Assembly: GCF_004358665.1 (NCBI RefSeq)
Contig: NZ_SMZR01000002.1
Span: 1-64,000 of the forward strand
Direction: 5' to 3'
DNA from: Jeotgalibacillus sp. S-D1
GTDB taxonomy: Bacteria; Bacillota; Bacilli; Bacillales; Jeotgalibacillaceae
DNA: 64,000 nt
Both the position numbers and the translations under genes were made by a program. Position 1 is the first letter of the stretch. Every line of letters starts with the position of its first letter. Shown piece after piece: positions 8,833 through 16,800 of the stretch. The notes below the pieces were generated by a model that made no database searches, was not told where the DNA came from, and was given only the letters and a program-made list of their open reading frames with translations.

Positions 8833-9165
8833 TTATGCTGTTTCACCTTGATACCCATACTTTTCAAGCTCAGCATACACCGCTTTTAAACGCGGGTTGC
8901 CTTCACCGACAATCTCATCACCGACCAGAACCACCGGATAAAATAAATCTTCCTCTGTGATGCGATTGACAAAGGCAGATTTTTTTTCATCCACCTGCGC
9001 TTTATTAATATCTACATACTCCATCGTAAAGGGCTGATCTGGGAACTTCCTTCCGATTGCAGCTTCAAGCCATTCAAATGTTTCCATTGAGGACGGGGCG
9101 CCAACGCAGCTTGGACAGATTGTTTCAGCTCCATAAACCGTCACGGTTACTGGTTTTAATGACAA
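8833..9165 (-). CDS. yuzD: YuzD family protein (DUF1462)
   Basis: 110-residue thioredoxin-fold protein of the DUF1462/YuzD family. TVYGAETICPSCVG carries a CPSC redox-like pair near residues 16-19, and YPVVLVGDEIVGEGNPRLK is the conserved cis-proline-like C-terminal part. The start is taken as TTG 9165: GAAAGGAAG is eight bases upstream and the protein then begins MSLKPVTVTVYGAE, as in the family. A GTG at 9174 would sit too close to the ribosome site. It is divergent from yutI, an arrangement that hints at a shared Fe-S or thiol role; biochemical function is unproven. Confidence 0.85.
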   Translation of the reverse strand: MSLKPVTVTVYGAETICPSCVGAPSSMETFEWLEAAIGRKFPDQPFTMEYVDINKAQVDEKKSAFVNRITEEDLFYPVVLVGDEIVGEGNPRLKAVYAELEKYGYQGETA

Positions 9166-9267
9166 AACAGGCACTTCCTTTCAAATAAAGGGAATCAATT
9201 AATGAAGATGGATGGATTTTTTTCCTTACACTTATTATAATAGAAGTTAGGAAAGGAGTCGATTCGA

Positions 9268-9504
9268 ATGACAGAAGTTGAAATGAAAGATTCAGTTCAA
9301 GAAGTTCTTGATAAACTTCGTCCGTTCCTTCTTCGCGATGGTGGAGACTGTGAATTAGTGGACGTTGAAGACGGCATTGTTAAGCTGAGACTTCTTGGTG
9401 CTTGCGGTACATGTCCAAGTTCTACCATTACACTAAAAGCAGGTATTGAACGTGCATTGCTTGAGGAAGTTCCTGGTGTGGTTGAGGTAGAGCAGGTATT
9501 TTAA
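9268..9504 (+). CDS. yutI: NifU-like (Nfu) Fe-S cluster scaffold/carrier (YutI)
   Basis: 78 residues comprising just the NifU C-terminal (Nfu) domain, which holds a labile 4Fe-4S cluster between subunits and hands it to apoproteins. The CGTC motif is at Cys46 and Cys49 within [32 protein letters not shown] is the conserved start of the domain. AAGGAG precedes the ATG. Together with yutM, yuzB/yuzD and the suf operon 17 kb away it forms the Fe-S theme of the window; lipoyl synthase and dehydratases such as IlvD are possible clients. Confidence 0.95.
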   Translation: MTEVEMKDSVQEVLDKLRPFLLRDGGDCELVDVEDGIVKLRLLGACGTCPSSTITLKAGIERALLEEVPGVVEVEQVF

Positions 9505-9556
9505 TTCAACCGAATATAATGAAAGTGGCACTTATCCACTTCTTATAAATGGTCAA

Positions 9557-9594
9557 AACCCCTCGCGATGATGCATTGCGAGGGGTTCTTTTTT
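9557..9594. terminator. bidirectional terminator between yutI and the 2-hydroxyacid dehydrogenase
   Basis: AACCCCTCGC pairs with GCGAGGGGTT; a T run follows on the plus strand, and the arm supplies a shorter one on the minus strand. The two genes converge here. Confidence 0.85.
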
Positions 9595-9595
9595 A

Positions 9596-10555
9596 TTAAC
9601 GCACTTCTGTGATTGGTTCTTTTCCATTTAATACATGCTCAATATTATCAGCACACAGCTTCATCATCGCAAATCGGGTTGCGCGGGATGAACTGCCGAT
9701 ATGAGGAACAGCGACTACATTGCTGAGTGATAATAATGGGTGGTCACTGCTGATCGGCTCTTCTTCGAAAACATCAAGCCCTGCACCTGCTATCTCACCA
9801 TTTTGCAAAGCTGAGATAAGCGCTGATTCATTCACGACCGGACCACGGCCGGCATTTATAAAAAATGCGCTCGTTTTCATTCTTGCGAACTGTTCTGCGC
9901 CAAGCATCCCCCTTGTTTCTTTTGTTAAAGGAGCCAGGCAGACAACAAAATCGGACTGTTCCAGCAACTCATCAAGAGAAACGTGTTTGGCATTAAACTC
10001 ATCTTCTGCTTTTGGCTTCGGCGAACGGGTATGGTAGAGAACATCCATCTCAAACCCTTTTGCTCTGCGCGCCACAGCCTGTCCGATATTACCCATTCCA
10101 ATAATTCCAATTGTTTTATGGTGAATATCGCTGCCGGCAAGCAAGTAAGGTGACCATGATTGCCATTTTCCATTTCGAATATATTGATCGGCTTCAATCA
10201 TTCTTCTTGCTGCCGTCATCAGTAATGAAAAAGTAAGGTCCGCAGTGGTTTCTGTCAAAACATCAGGTGTATTTGTGATGATAACTCCATGTTTTTTCAC
10301 TTCGTTTATGTCGATATTATCATAGCCAACTGCAAGGTTTGCTACAATCTCAAGCTTGGGGGCTTTTTCAAGCAGCTCAGCATCTACTTGATCAGAAAGC
10401 ATTGTAAGGAGTGCATGTGAATCACTTACCTGCTTAATAAGCTCTTCACGCGGAACGGGACGATCATCATGAGGCCACTCCTCCACTTTAAAATGCTGTG
10501 AAAGCTGATCAATGATCTCATCATCGAGTTTTCTTGTAACAAATACCTTTTTCAT
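9596..10555 (-). CDS. D-2-hydroxyacid dehydrogenase (glyoxylate/hydroxypyruvate reductase type)
   Basis: 319-residue NAD(P)-dependent D-isomer 2-hydroxyacid dehydrogenase. LAVGYDNID (residues 74-82) is the substrate-loop signature, GMGNIGQA (153-160) binds the dinucleotide, and the NAGRGPVV, DVFEEEP and VPHIGSS motifs carry the catalytic Arg, Glu and His. It is of usual length and close to the YvcT/GyaR group that reduces glyoxylate, hydroxypyruvate or 2-ketogluconate. AAGGGATG precedes the ATG at 10555. It ends 27 bases after yutF and is probably cotranscribed with it. Exact substrate uncertain. Confidence 0.88.
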   Translation of the reverse strand: MKKVFVTRKLDDEIIDQLSQHFKVEEWPHDDRPVPREELIKQVSDSHALLTMLSDQVDAELLEKAPKLEIVANLAVGYDNIDINEVKKHGVIITNTPDVLTETTADLTFSLLMTAARRMIEADQYIRNGKWQSWSPYLLAGSDIHHKTIGIIGMGNIGQAVARRAKGFEMDVLYHTRSPKPKAEDEFNAKHVSLDELLEQSDFVVCLAPLTKETRGMLGAEQFARMKTSAFFINAGRGPVVNESALISALQNGEIAGAGLDVFEEEPISSDHPLLSLSNVVAVPHIGSSSRATRFAMMKLCADNIEHVLNGKEPITEVR

Positions 10556-10582
10556 TATGATGACATCCCTTCATAAAAAAAT

Positions 10583-11350
10583 TTATAAAACTTCCCACTC
10601 ACTCAAAGATTGAATGGCGAAGGATGGCTGTCTCTCCATGGTTAAAAGCATTTCCTTTGTTGTGACACCTGTATGAACGATTATTGTATCCATGCCAACG
10701 TTTAAACCAGCTGTAATATCCGTATCGTAATTATCTCCGATCATTGCCACATCTTCTTTCGGCAGACCTAATACTGCCAGCGCCTGCTCCATGATAATCG
10801 CCTCGGGTTTGCCGATGAAAATCGGTTCTGTTTGAGTGGAGACAGAAATCACTGAAGTGAGTGACCCATTACCTGGAAGCAATCCACGCTCTGTAGGAAT
10901 CGCAATGTCGCCATTTGTTGAAATAAACTTAGCGCCGCCTCTCACAGCTAAACAACCTAAAGCCAGTTTTTCGTATGTAATTTCGCGGTCAAGACCTACT
11001 ACAACATAATCAGGAGAATCTGTCACAAGCTCCATTCCCTTTTCTGTCAGCGACTGCCTAATTCCTTCCCCTCCTATTACATAAACAGAGGCATCCTGCT
11101 TTTCCTGGGAAATAAACGCTGCAGTAGCCATTGAGGTTGTAAAAACCTGCGCATTCGTTACCGGAACATCAAATTTTGTTAAGTGCTGCGCAACCTGTTC
11201 TGGTGTCTTTGACGAGTTGTTTGTTACAAAAAGATAGGGAATGCCGCGTTCATGCAGTACTTTAACAAACTTTACTGCTTCCTGAATCGGTTCAGTTCCT
11301 CTATACATTGTTCCGTCGAGATCAATTAAATATCCTTTATATGGTTTCAT
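10583..11350 (-). CDS. yutF: HAD-IIA family sugar/nucleotide phosphatase (YutF)
   Basis: 255-residue HAD-superfamily hydrolase, subfamily IIA (NagD/p-nitrophenyl phosphatase type). Motif I is DLDGTMYRG with nucleophile Asp10 and Asp12; FVTNNSSKTPEQ is motif II; FIGKPEAIIMEQA holds the motif III lysine and MIGDNYDTDITAG the Mg2+-binding motif IV. The start is taken at 11350 (MKPYKGYL, family-like); the ATG at 11365 lies inside the ribosome site. It is presumed upstream of the hydroxyacid dehydrogenase in one transcript. Natural substrate unknown. Confidence 0.9.
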   Translation of the reverse strand: MKPYKGYLIDLDGTMYRGTEPIQEAVKFVKVLHERGIPYLFVTNNSSKTPEQVAQHLTKFDVPVTNAQVFTTSMATAAFISQEKQDASVYVIGGEGIRQSLTEKGMELVTDSPDYVVVGLDREITYEKLALGCLAVRGGAKFISTNGDIAIPTERGLLPGNGSLTSVISVSTQTEPIFIGKPEAIIMEQALAVLGLPKEDVAMIGDNYDTDITAGLNVGMDTIIVHTGVTTKEMLLTMERQPSFAIQSLSEWEVL

Positions 11351-11468
11351 AAAAATACAAAACATCCCTTCTCATCTAAAAAGGCATCATGCCCTTTAGT
11401 TCTAGCAAATCAATACTTAATATAATGGCACAACCTTTGATTTTGATCAATTCATCGACTTAAAAAAG

Positions 11469-11687
11469 AAGATGGGACAAATGTGTCTCATCCTCTTCTA
11501 ACCGGTTCACTGCGCTTCAGGCGGACGCTTTCCGCAGGGACGGCGCTGAGCCTCCTCAGGCTTCGCCTTGCGGGGTCTCAGCTTGCCGTCATATCCTGCA
11601 GGAGTCGCCGCCTTCCGCTCCGTTCACCTCATCGTTTTACAATAATAACAGAAAAATTCCATGATTTAAGGAGTCATGTCCCAACCT
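11469..11687. repeat. G+C-rich palindromic intergenic repeat, copy 1
   Basis: About 220 bp filling most of the gap between yutF and yutE. It opens with a hairpin around GGGACAAATGTGTCTC, contains a core with GACGCTTTCCGCAGGGAC, GAGCCTCCTCAGGC and CCTGCAGGAGTCGCCG, and ends with GTCATGTCCC, which pairs back to the opening. Copies occur at 49937 (close) and 32492 (core only). Elements of this sort are common between genes in Bacillaceae. Open frames in it are not genes. Confidence 0.85.
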
Positions 11688-11727
11688 CGAGGGATTTTGT
11701 TCAAATAACAAAAAATATTAAAAGAAG

Positions 11728-12165
11728 CTAATTTTTAAAGGCTGAGACCGGCCCCAACTCATTTGTAAGGTAATGGCGGACTTTAACAGGAAAGGCTTCA
11801 AGCGCATCATTTGCTTCCTTGAAAATTTGATGAACTGCTTCATGATTCACATCAATGTAATGATGCACCAGCGACTTTCGTGCACCCACTACCTGTTTAA
11901 GCGGCTGAATCATATCTTTAGACAGCACTTTTTCATCATCAAGAATATCGATAATGTCTTCATAGCTTCCTGGATCGCGCATAATAAAACCGTCGATCAT
12001 GGCATTGCCAACATCTAAAATGGATTCAATAATTACGTGGGCACTTCTTTCAAATGCCAGCTGGTCAATTTGTGATTCCCTTGTAGAAAGCTGTGATAAA
12101 AAAGAGATCTTTTGCTCCATATAAACCAGCGTTTTTTCTATTTTTCCACGATCAATAAAGTACAT
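11728..12165 (-). CDS. yutE: HepT/DUF86-like protein (YutE)
   Basis: 145-residue protein of the DUF86 (HepT-like) family. It is helical throughout and contains the RKSLVHHYIDV stretch that corresponds to the R-x4-6-H ribonuclease-like motif of HepT toxins. In type VII toxin-antitoxin systems HepT is paired with a MntA nucleotidyltransferase, but none is adjacent here; the YutE branch is conserved as a single housekeeping gene in Bacillus, so a toxin role should not be assumed. GGAGTG precedes the ATG at 12165; the 56-residue upstream extension of the frame has no support. It is divergent from the next small gene. Confidence 0.85.
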   Translation of the reverse strand: MYFIDRGKIEKTLVYMEQKISFLSQLSTRESQIDQLAFERSAHVIIESILDVGNAMIDGFIMRDPGSYEDIIDILDDEKVLSKDMIQPLKQVVGARKSLVHHYIDVNHEAVHQIFKEANDALEAFPVKVRHYLTNELGPVSAFKN

Positions 12166-12312
12166 TTTTTTCACTCCATTGCATTCAGCATAATGATCTG
12201 CACATTCTCCATTAGTGTACCATATTTTCAAAAGAAGCCTTTGGATGATTTTGAAAACAAATGCGATGAAATAAAAGAGAAAAGTTGGACAACCTAAATG
12301 AAAGGAGGTTGA

Positions 12313-12561
12313 ATGACCGTGTTTAATGATCAAAAGGAGGATTATAAAGACTTTTCTAATGTAGAGGTCGGACGGGACTATCTTATCCCGGAAACGCTGC
12401 CTGAAGGACCATATGGTTCTCCCCGCGGAAAATATACATTAGTCCGCAACAAGTCTGGTCCCTTTCGAAAAACCCAGCGTTATTACAGCGCTTTTAACTA
12501 TGAAAACAAAGGGCTTCATGAAGATATACCAAGGGAAGCACCAGGCTCTCATATTCCTTAA
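12313..12561 (+). CDS. small conserved-looking cytosolic protein (82 aa)
   Basis: 82-residue polar protein rich in Pro, Gly and Tyr, with LPEGPYGSPRGK and a YYSAFNYENKGLHEDIPR segment near the C-terminus. I recall similar short proteins in Bacillaceae annotated only as cytosolic protein, so a conserved family is likely, but I cannot name a function. AAAGGAGGT lies just upstream; the ATG at 12313 is only four bases from it, and the in-frame GTG at 12319 (ten bases) may be the true start. It is divergent from yutE and convergent with yutD, with a shared hairpin. Confidence 0.65.
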   Translation: MTVFNDQKEDYKDFSNVEVGRDYLIPETLPEGPYGSPRGKYTLVRNKSGPFRKTQRYYSAFNYENKGLHEDIPREAPGSHIP

Positions 12562-12564
12562 TGC

Positions 12565-12592
12565 AAAAAAATGACCGCTCTGGTCATTTTTT
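12565..12592. terminator. bidirectional terminator overlapping the yutD stop
   Basis: AAAAAATGACC pairs with GGTCATTTTTT around a 6-base loop. T runs lie on both sides, so it can end both convergent transcripts. Its 3' arm includes the last codons of yutD. Confidence 0.8.
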
Positions 12593-12865
12593 TGTCTCCA
12601 CTTTTTTAATTACGAAATACGGACAGCCGAAGTTGCAGTATTCATATAAGTAATCCTTCACCGTGGAAATTTTTGTGTCAAACGATGATTTTTGATTCTG
12701 ATCGTCAAAAAACCCTTTGAGCCTTAACTGGCCATATCCCCAATCACCAACAATAAAATCGTACTTATGAAGAATTTCACTATAACGGCCTTCAAAAGCC
12801 TCCTGATCAAATGCCTCACGAAAATCATCTATGATTTCATAGGTGTGATTATGAATTGTAATCAC
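12584..12865 (-). CDS. yutD: YutD family protein (DUF1027)
   Basis: 93-residue member of the YutD/DUF1027 family, recognised by YDFIVGDWGYGQLRLKGF and the C-terminal LYEYCNFGCPYFVIKK with a Cys-x3-Cys pair. The biochemical role is unknown. The GTG at 12865 is chosen because AAAGGTGG lies eight bases upstream and the protein then begins MITIHNHTYEII as in Bacillus; an upstream ATG (12889) would put the ribosome site inside the gene. In Bacillus it also lies between yutE and yutC. Confidence 0.88.
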   Translation of the reverse strand: MITIHNHTYEIIDDFREAFDQEAFEGRYSEILHKYDFIVGDWGYGQLRLKGFFDDQNQKSSFDTKISTVKDYLYEYCNFGCPYFVIKKVETKK

Positions 12866-12979
12866 ATCCAACACCACCTTTTTCTTCATACTATTGTCTT
12901 CATTATACCGTAAAAACCATCATTTACTATGAAAATAAACACCCATTAAGGAGAATCTATAGGTAAGGGGGCGACAAAG

Positions 12980-13648
12980 ATGAAAAAGCATGCGTTAATT
13001 TTGTTACTTGGAACTTCAATGCTCAGTGCTTGTTCTGTTCCAAGTATGCCGACTGTTGAAAAGGATATCGAGCATTCTGCCAATGCAGACACCGGAGATA
13101 CAGGAACAACTGAAAATGATTATGGTTACGCTACACACTCATCGAACCCCAATGACATGGAGGGTGAAAATGACAGTTTAGAGTTCACACTTGACCGCCA
13201 GACAACAGCTGACGCAATCAGTCGTTATGCTGCATCAAATCCTGGTGTTGAAAGTGCAACGACAGTTGTTACCGATGAAGAAGTTCTTATTTTTTATGAA
13301 GTAGCTCCTGATTCAAAAATGGATTCAAATGAAACAGCTGACCAAGTAAAAAGAAGCGCCCTTTCTGTTATCCCAAGATGGTATCATGTTTATTTGACGG
13401 ATAAACCATCGCTCAGAGTTAATGTAGAAAGCATTGCCCAGACTCATTTAACTGCATCTGAAATGGAGGATGCCATTGCTTCAACCATTGAACTGATGAC
13501 AGCAGATTCTCCACAGGGCTACCCGGTGGATGAGGGCGAAAATGCCAACGGTGAAACCGAAGATGAAATGCACATGGGGAAACAAAAAGAAATCGACCTT
13601 GCACCGGCAGCTATGGATATCCGTATTGAAAAAGCAGCAGACGCTTGA
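12980..13648 (+). CDS. yutC: YhcN/YlaJ-family sporulation lipoprotein (YutC)
   Basis: 222-residue predicted lipoprotein. The signal peptide ends in a LSAC lipobox with Cys18 as lipidation site. The mature part begins with a long acidic low-complexity linker and continues with a YhcN/YlaJ domain (ASNPGVESATTVVTDEEVLIFYEV... and ISVIPRWYHVYLTD-like text). Proteins of this family are made during sporulation and sit in the inner spore membrane; a forespore promoter is expected but I could not identify one. AGGGGG precedes the ATG. Confidence 0.82.
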   Translation: MKKHALILLLGTSMLSACSVPSMPTVEKDIEHSANADTGDTGTTENDYGYATHSSNPNDMEGENDSLEFTLDRQTTADAISRYAASNPGVESATTVVTDEEVLIFYEVAPDSKMDSNETADQVKRSALSVIPRWYHVYLTDKPSLRVNVESIAQTHLTASEMEDAIASTIELMTADSPQGYPVDEGENANGETEDEMHMGKQKEIDLAPAAMDIRIEKAADA

Positions 13649-13668
13649 TCTGCTGCTTTTTTTTTATT
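13631..13668 (+). terminator. terminator of yutC, overlapping its stop codon
   Basis: AAAGCAGCAGA pairs with TCTGCTGCTTT, followed by eight T. The last codons of yutC form the 5' arm. The lipA stop lies at the end of the T run, so the two convergent genes are nearly end to end. Confidence 0.85.
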
Positions 13669-14587
13669 TAACTTGTTCTGCTTTTTCTCCTTGTGCTTGA
13701 CGCTCTCTCGAAGCTGCATTAACTTGTTCATCTGCATGATAAGATGATCTCACAAGCGGTCCTGCCTCACAATGCTTAAAACCTTTGCCCATTGCAATTT
13801 TGCGCAATTCTCCAAATTCAAGCGGAGTGTAGTATTTAAGAACAGGCAAATGCTTCTTAGAAGGCTGTAAATACTGGCCAATTGTCATAATGTCAACATC
13901 ATGTGCACGCAGGTCATCCATGGTTTGAATGATCTCTTCTTTTGTTTCACCAAGACCAATCATCAGACTTGATTTAGTTGGAATATCAGGCTGTAATTCT
14001 TTTGAGCGCTGTAACAGTTCCAAAGACCGGTGATATTTCGCACGGGCGCGAACACGTGGTGTTAATCGTTCAACTGTTTCAATGTTATGATTTAAAATAT
14101 CAGGACGGGCATCCATCAGGGTTTGAATGTTTTCATATATCCCGCCCATGTCGGATGGAAGTACCTCTACAGTTGTAAACGGATTTTTTCTTTTTATGGC
14201 ACGAACCGTTTCAGCAAAAACAGCTGAACCGCCGTCTTTTAAATCGTCGCGGGCAACAGCCGTAATAACAGCATGCTTCAGGTTCATCAGCTTAACTGAA
14301 TCAGCAACGCGTTCTGGTTCCGCTAAGTCAAGCTCGGTAGGAAGCCCGGTTTTGATGGCACAAAAGCGGCAGGCTCTTGTACAAACATCACCCAAAATCA
14401 TAAACGTTGCGGTTCTTCTGATCCCCCAACACTCGTGAATATTCGGGCATTTTGCTTCTTCACACACCGTATGAAGATTATTTTCACGCATCATTTTTTT
14501 TAAGCCAGTATAATTTTCATTTGTATTCAGCTTAATTTTCAGCCAGTCAGGCTTTCTTAAGTATCCGTCCTTCGTCTTTGTACTCAT
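13664..14587 (-). CDS. lipA: lipoyl synthase LipA
   Basis: 307-residue radical SAM enzyme that inserts two sulfur atoms into protein-bound octanoyl groups to make lipoate. The auxiliary-cluster cysteines are Cys42, Cys47 and Cys53 ([13 protein letters not shown]), and the radical SAM CxxxCxxC is Cys69, Cys73 and Cys76 (CTRACRFC). The C-terminal RSSYHAD carries the conserved RSS cluster ligand. In Bacillota it acts on GcvH first, and gcvH is also in this window. It needs two 4Fe-4S clusters, one of which is sacrificed, which links it to the Nfu and Suf genes nearby. GGGAGAG precedes the ATG. Confidence 0.97.
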   Translation of the reverse strand: MSTKTKDGYLRKPDWLKIKLNTNENYTGLKKMMRENNLHTVCEEAKCPNIHECWGIRRTATFMILGDVCTRACRFCAIKTGLPTELDLAEPERVADSVKLMNLKHAVITAVARDDLKDGGSAVFAETVRAIKRKNPFTTVEVLPSDMGGIYENIQTLMDARPDILNHNIETVERLTPRVRARAKYHRSLELLQRSKELQPDIPTKSSLMIGLGETKEEIIQTMDDLRAHDVDIMTIGQYLQPSKKHLPVLKYYTPLEFGELRKIAMGKGFKHCEAGPLVRSSYHADEQVNAASRERQAQGEKAEQVK

Positions 14588-14750
14588 TATCTATTCTCTC
14601 CCATCTAAGTAGGTGTTTATAGGTACGAAATTTTGCGAAGTTTGAAGAAATTAATCAATATTTAGACCTTTATGTAGTGCTTCTTTTACATTGTCACTTT
14701 ATCACAGTACATAATTGAAAACAAGACAATATTCCCATTTACCGGCATAC

Positions 14751-14776
14751 AAAAAGCCTGCACGAGTGCAGGCTTT
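14751..14776 (-). terminator. terminator of the metP-metS unit
   Basis: AAAGCCTGCA pairs with TGCAGGCTTT around a CGAG loop, followed on the minus strand by a T run, 13 bases after the small metS gene. This supports metS as the true last gene of the transcript. Confidence 0.85.
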
Positions 14777-14788
14777 ACTGTACAAATT

Positions 14789-14896
14789 TTAAGCCGTTTT
14801 CTTTGAACTTTTCACGGCATTTATAACACTTGCTGCCAATCCGCCCCATAGAAGAGTAACTCCAACAATCATCATGACGATTGCACTAGCTGACAT
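14789..14896 (-). CDS. metS: methionine/alanine importer small subunit MetS
   Basis: 35-residue single-pass membrane protein, far below usual gene-calling limits. It starts MSASAIVMMIVG, has one hydrophobic helix with a WGG motif (WGGLAASVINAV) and ends in a basic tail (KSSKKTA). This is the signature of the small subunits that accompany certain NSS-family transporters; MetP of Corynebacterium glutamicum requires MetS for methionine and alanine uptake. AAGGGGGA precedes the ATG, and it starts 14 bases after the stop of the NSS transporter, followed by a terminator. Confidence 0.85.
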   Translation of the reverse strand: MSASAIVMMIVGVTLLWGGLAASVINAVKSSKKTA

Positions 14897-14910
14897 ATTA
14901 TAAATCCCCC

Positions 14911-16431
14911 TTACTCATTTTCGTTGAAATTTGCGTGTTTAGTATTCCATTTACCTATTGAGAAGATAACGCCTGCGATTAAAGCAGCTGCAGCAACTGC
15001 AACACCGCCGTACAAAGTAAATGCATTCGCATATCCCTCATAGTTGCCTGTATCCGTATCAAATTCCTGAAGAATATTGAGTTTTAATAATCCAAACATC
15101 ATATAGCCAAGGACAACTGGTGTGATGAAGCCAAGACAAATCTTCCACCAGCCGCCCAGATGTATATCGGATGTAAGGTTGGCATGCGATTGCAGTGCAT
15201 TCGTTTTTCGAAGAATCCATGCAACCATAATGACTTCAACAAGACCCACCGCAGCAACACCAAATTGGTTGATGTAATAGTCGGCAAGATCAAGGAAGTA
15301 AAGTCCGCCCTGAGTTGCAAAAAGAATTGAAATGGTGGCAGCAAGTCCACCACCGATAATAACCGCTTTATTGCGGGATACGCCGAATTTCTCCGTCACA
15401 CCTGCCACATAAGTTTCTGTAATTGACATTAATGAAGTCAACCCTGCAAGTGTAAGTGATAAGAAGAACAAGGCCCCGAAGAAGCCGTTAAACCCAGGGA
15501 ATTGATTAATAATTTGCGGAAATACCACAAAAGCAAGTCCCACTCCGGCAGTCGCTACTTCATCTACTGGTACCGATAGCTGTGTAGCCATGAAGCCCAA
15601 AGCTGCAAACACCCCTATACCTGCAAGCAGTTCAAAACCCGAGTTTGCAAAACCGGTTATAAAGGCATTATTTGTAATATCTGATTTCTTCGGTAAATAA
15701 CTTGAATAAGTGATCATAATAGCAAAAGCAATCGATAAACTAAAGAAGATATGACCATAAGCTGCCACCCAAACCGATGGATTCATGATCTGTTCAAAAT
15801 TCGGTTCGAAGAATGCATTAAGTCCGGCTGCAGCCCCCGGAAGAGTAACCGCCCGAATTACAATGATTAAAAATAAAATGACGAGTGTCGGAATAAAAAT
15901 ACGATTTGCAATTTCAATTCCTTTTTTCACACCTTTAAGCAAAATACCAAGTGTGATGACCCATACGAGAATTAATGGAAGGAATACACCCCATACAATT
16001 CCTCCTGTTTCCCCTGGAGTTTCCCCAAGCTGCAGAAATGTTCCAAATAAAAACCCTTCTGTATCTTCACCCCAAGCCTGATTGAATGAAAACACAGTAT
16101 AACGCATGGCCCAAGCAATAATAACAGCATAGTAAGTTGAGATGACAAAAGCGACAAATACTCCCCACCAGCCAAGCCATTCTGCCTTTTTACCGCTCAT
16201 ACGGAAAAAGGATAATGGTGCAGATCCGCGATACTTATGTCCAATTGTAAATTCCATGATAAGAATTGGTATCCCTGCGGTTAAAAGTGCAAATAAATAC
16301 GGTATTAAAAAAGCTCCTCCTCCGTTTTCATAAGCCACGTAAGGAAAGCGCCAAATATTGCCCAGCCCAACTGCTGATCCGACCGCTGCTAAAATAAAAC
16401 CCGCCCGAGTCCCCCATTGTTGACGTTTCAT
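14911..16431 (-). CDS. metP: sodium-dependent NSS transporter, MetP-type methionine/alanine importer
   Basis: 506-residue neurotransmitter:sodium symporter family protein with about twelve transmembrane segments. TM1 carries the hallmark GFILAAVGSAVGLGNIWRFP (residues 11-30), which lines the sodium and substrate sites, followed by YENGGGAFLIPY. The directly adjacent metS gene identifies the sub-group as the two-component methionine/alanine importer rather than an aromatic amino acid transporter. AGGGGGG precedes the ATG. A good promoter lies at 16510-16537. The substrate is inferred from the small subunit; no riboswitch is seen upstream. Confidence 0.85.
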   Translation of the reverse strand: MKRQQWGTRAGFILAAVGSAVGLGNIWRFPYVAYENGGGAFLIPYLFALLTAGIPILIMEFTIGHKYRGSAPLSFFRMSGKKAEWLGWWGVFVAFVISTYYAVIIAWAMRYTVFSFNQAWGEDTEGFLFGTFLQLGETPGETGGIVWGVFLPLILVWVITLGILLKGVKKGIEIANRIFIPTLVILFLIIVIRAVTLPGAAAGLNAFFEPNFEQIMNPSVWVAAYGHIFFSLSIAFAIMITYSSYLPKKSDITNNAFITGFANSGFELLAGIGVFAALGFMATQLSVPVDEVATAGVGLAFVVFPQIINQFPGFNGFFGALFFLSLTLAGLTSLMSITETYVAGVTEKFGVSRNKAVIIGGGLAATISILFATQGGLYFLDLADYYINQFGVAAVGLVEVIMVAWILRKTNALQSHANLTSDIHLGGWWKICLGFITPVVLGYMMFGLLKLNILQEFDTDTGNYEGYANAFTLYGGVAVAAAALIAGVIFSIGKWNTKHANFNENE

Positions 16432-16509
16432 GAATTTACCCCCCTCATATACTTCCTTTTTAAACTGGAAGTTTTTATATATTCAGATTATTTACCATAA
16501 TCTAAAATT

Positions 16510-16537
16510 AGTATAGCACTTGGTGCCTAAATGTAAA
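16510..16537 (-). promoter_or_regulatory. sigma-A-type promoter of metP-metS
   Basis: On the minus strand TTTACA (16532-16537), 16-bp spacer, TATACT (16510-16515), about 80 bases before the metP start. The rest of the 369-base gap (16432-16800) holds the lysW terminator and AT-rich sequence in which I see no gene. Confidence 0.7.
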
Positions 16538-16752
16538 AGAACTATTTCGAAAAATTCTGATATTATATTAAAATATAAATTGTTAAACAGATAACCCTGT
16601 TTTTAATGCTTTCGTATTGTATGGAAAGTATCCTTAAAATACCTTATGCACCAATGTATAAAGAAAATAATAATTCTAAAGACCTACTATAGTGCAAGCT
16701 AAATCTGCTCTTTGACGTCAAAAAAAATTAAAAGAATTCATACCCAATCAAC

Positions 16753-16782
16753 AAAAAAAGCTGCCGTTTCAACGGCAGCTTT
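16753..16782 (-). terminator. terminator of the NhaC-type transporter gene
   Basis: AAAGCTGCCGTT pairs with AACGGCAGCTTT around a 2-base loop; seven T follow on the minus strand. Confidence 0.9.
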
Positions 16783-16800
16783 ACTTTAAGGCATATCTTT

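Noticed and set aside
11483-11731. 82-residue open frame
   Set aside because: Lies inside the palindromic repeat copy 1; its Arg/Leu/Ser-rich product reflects repeat sequence. The same applies to frames at 49868-50151 and 32395-32613.
11728-12165. HepT toxin of a type VII toxin-antitoxin pair
   Set aside because: No MntA-type nucleotidyltransferase is adjacent, and YutE is a conserved single gene in Bacillus. The nucleotidyltransferase-like gene at 35693 is too far away and of a different, longer type.
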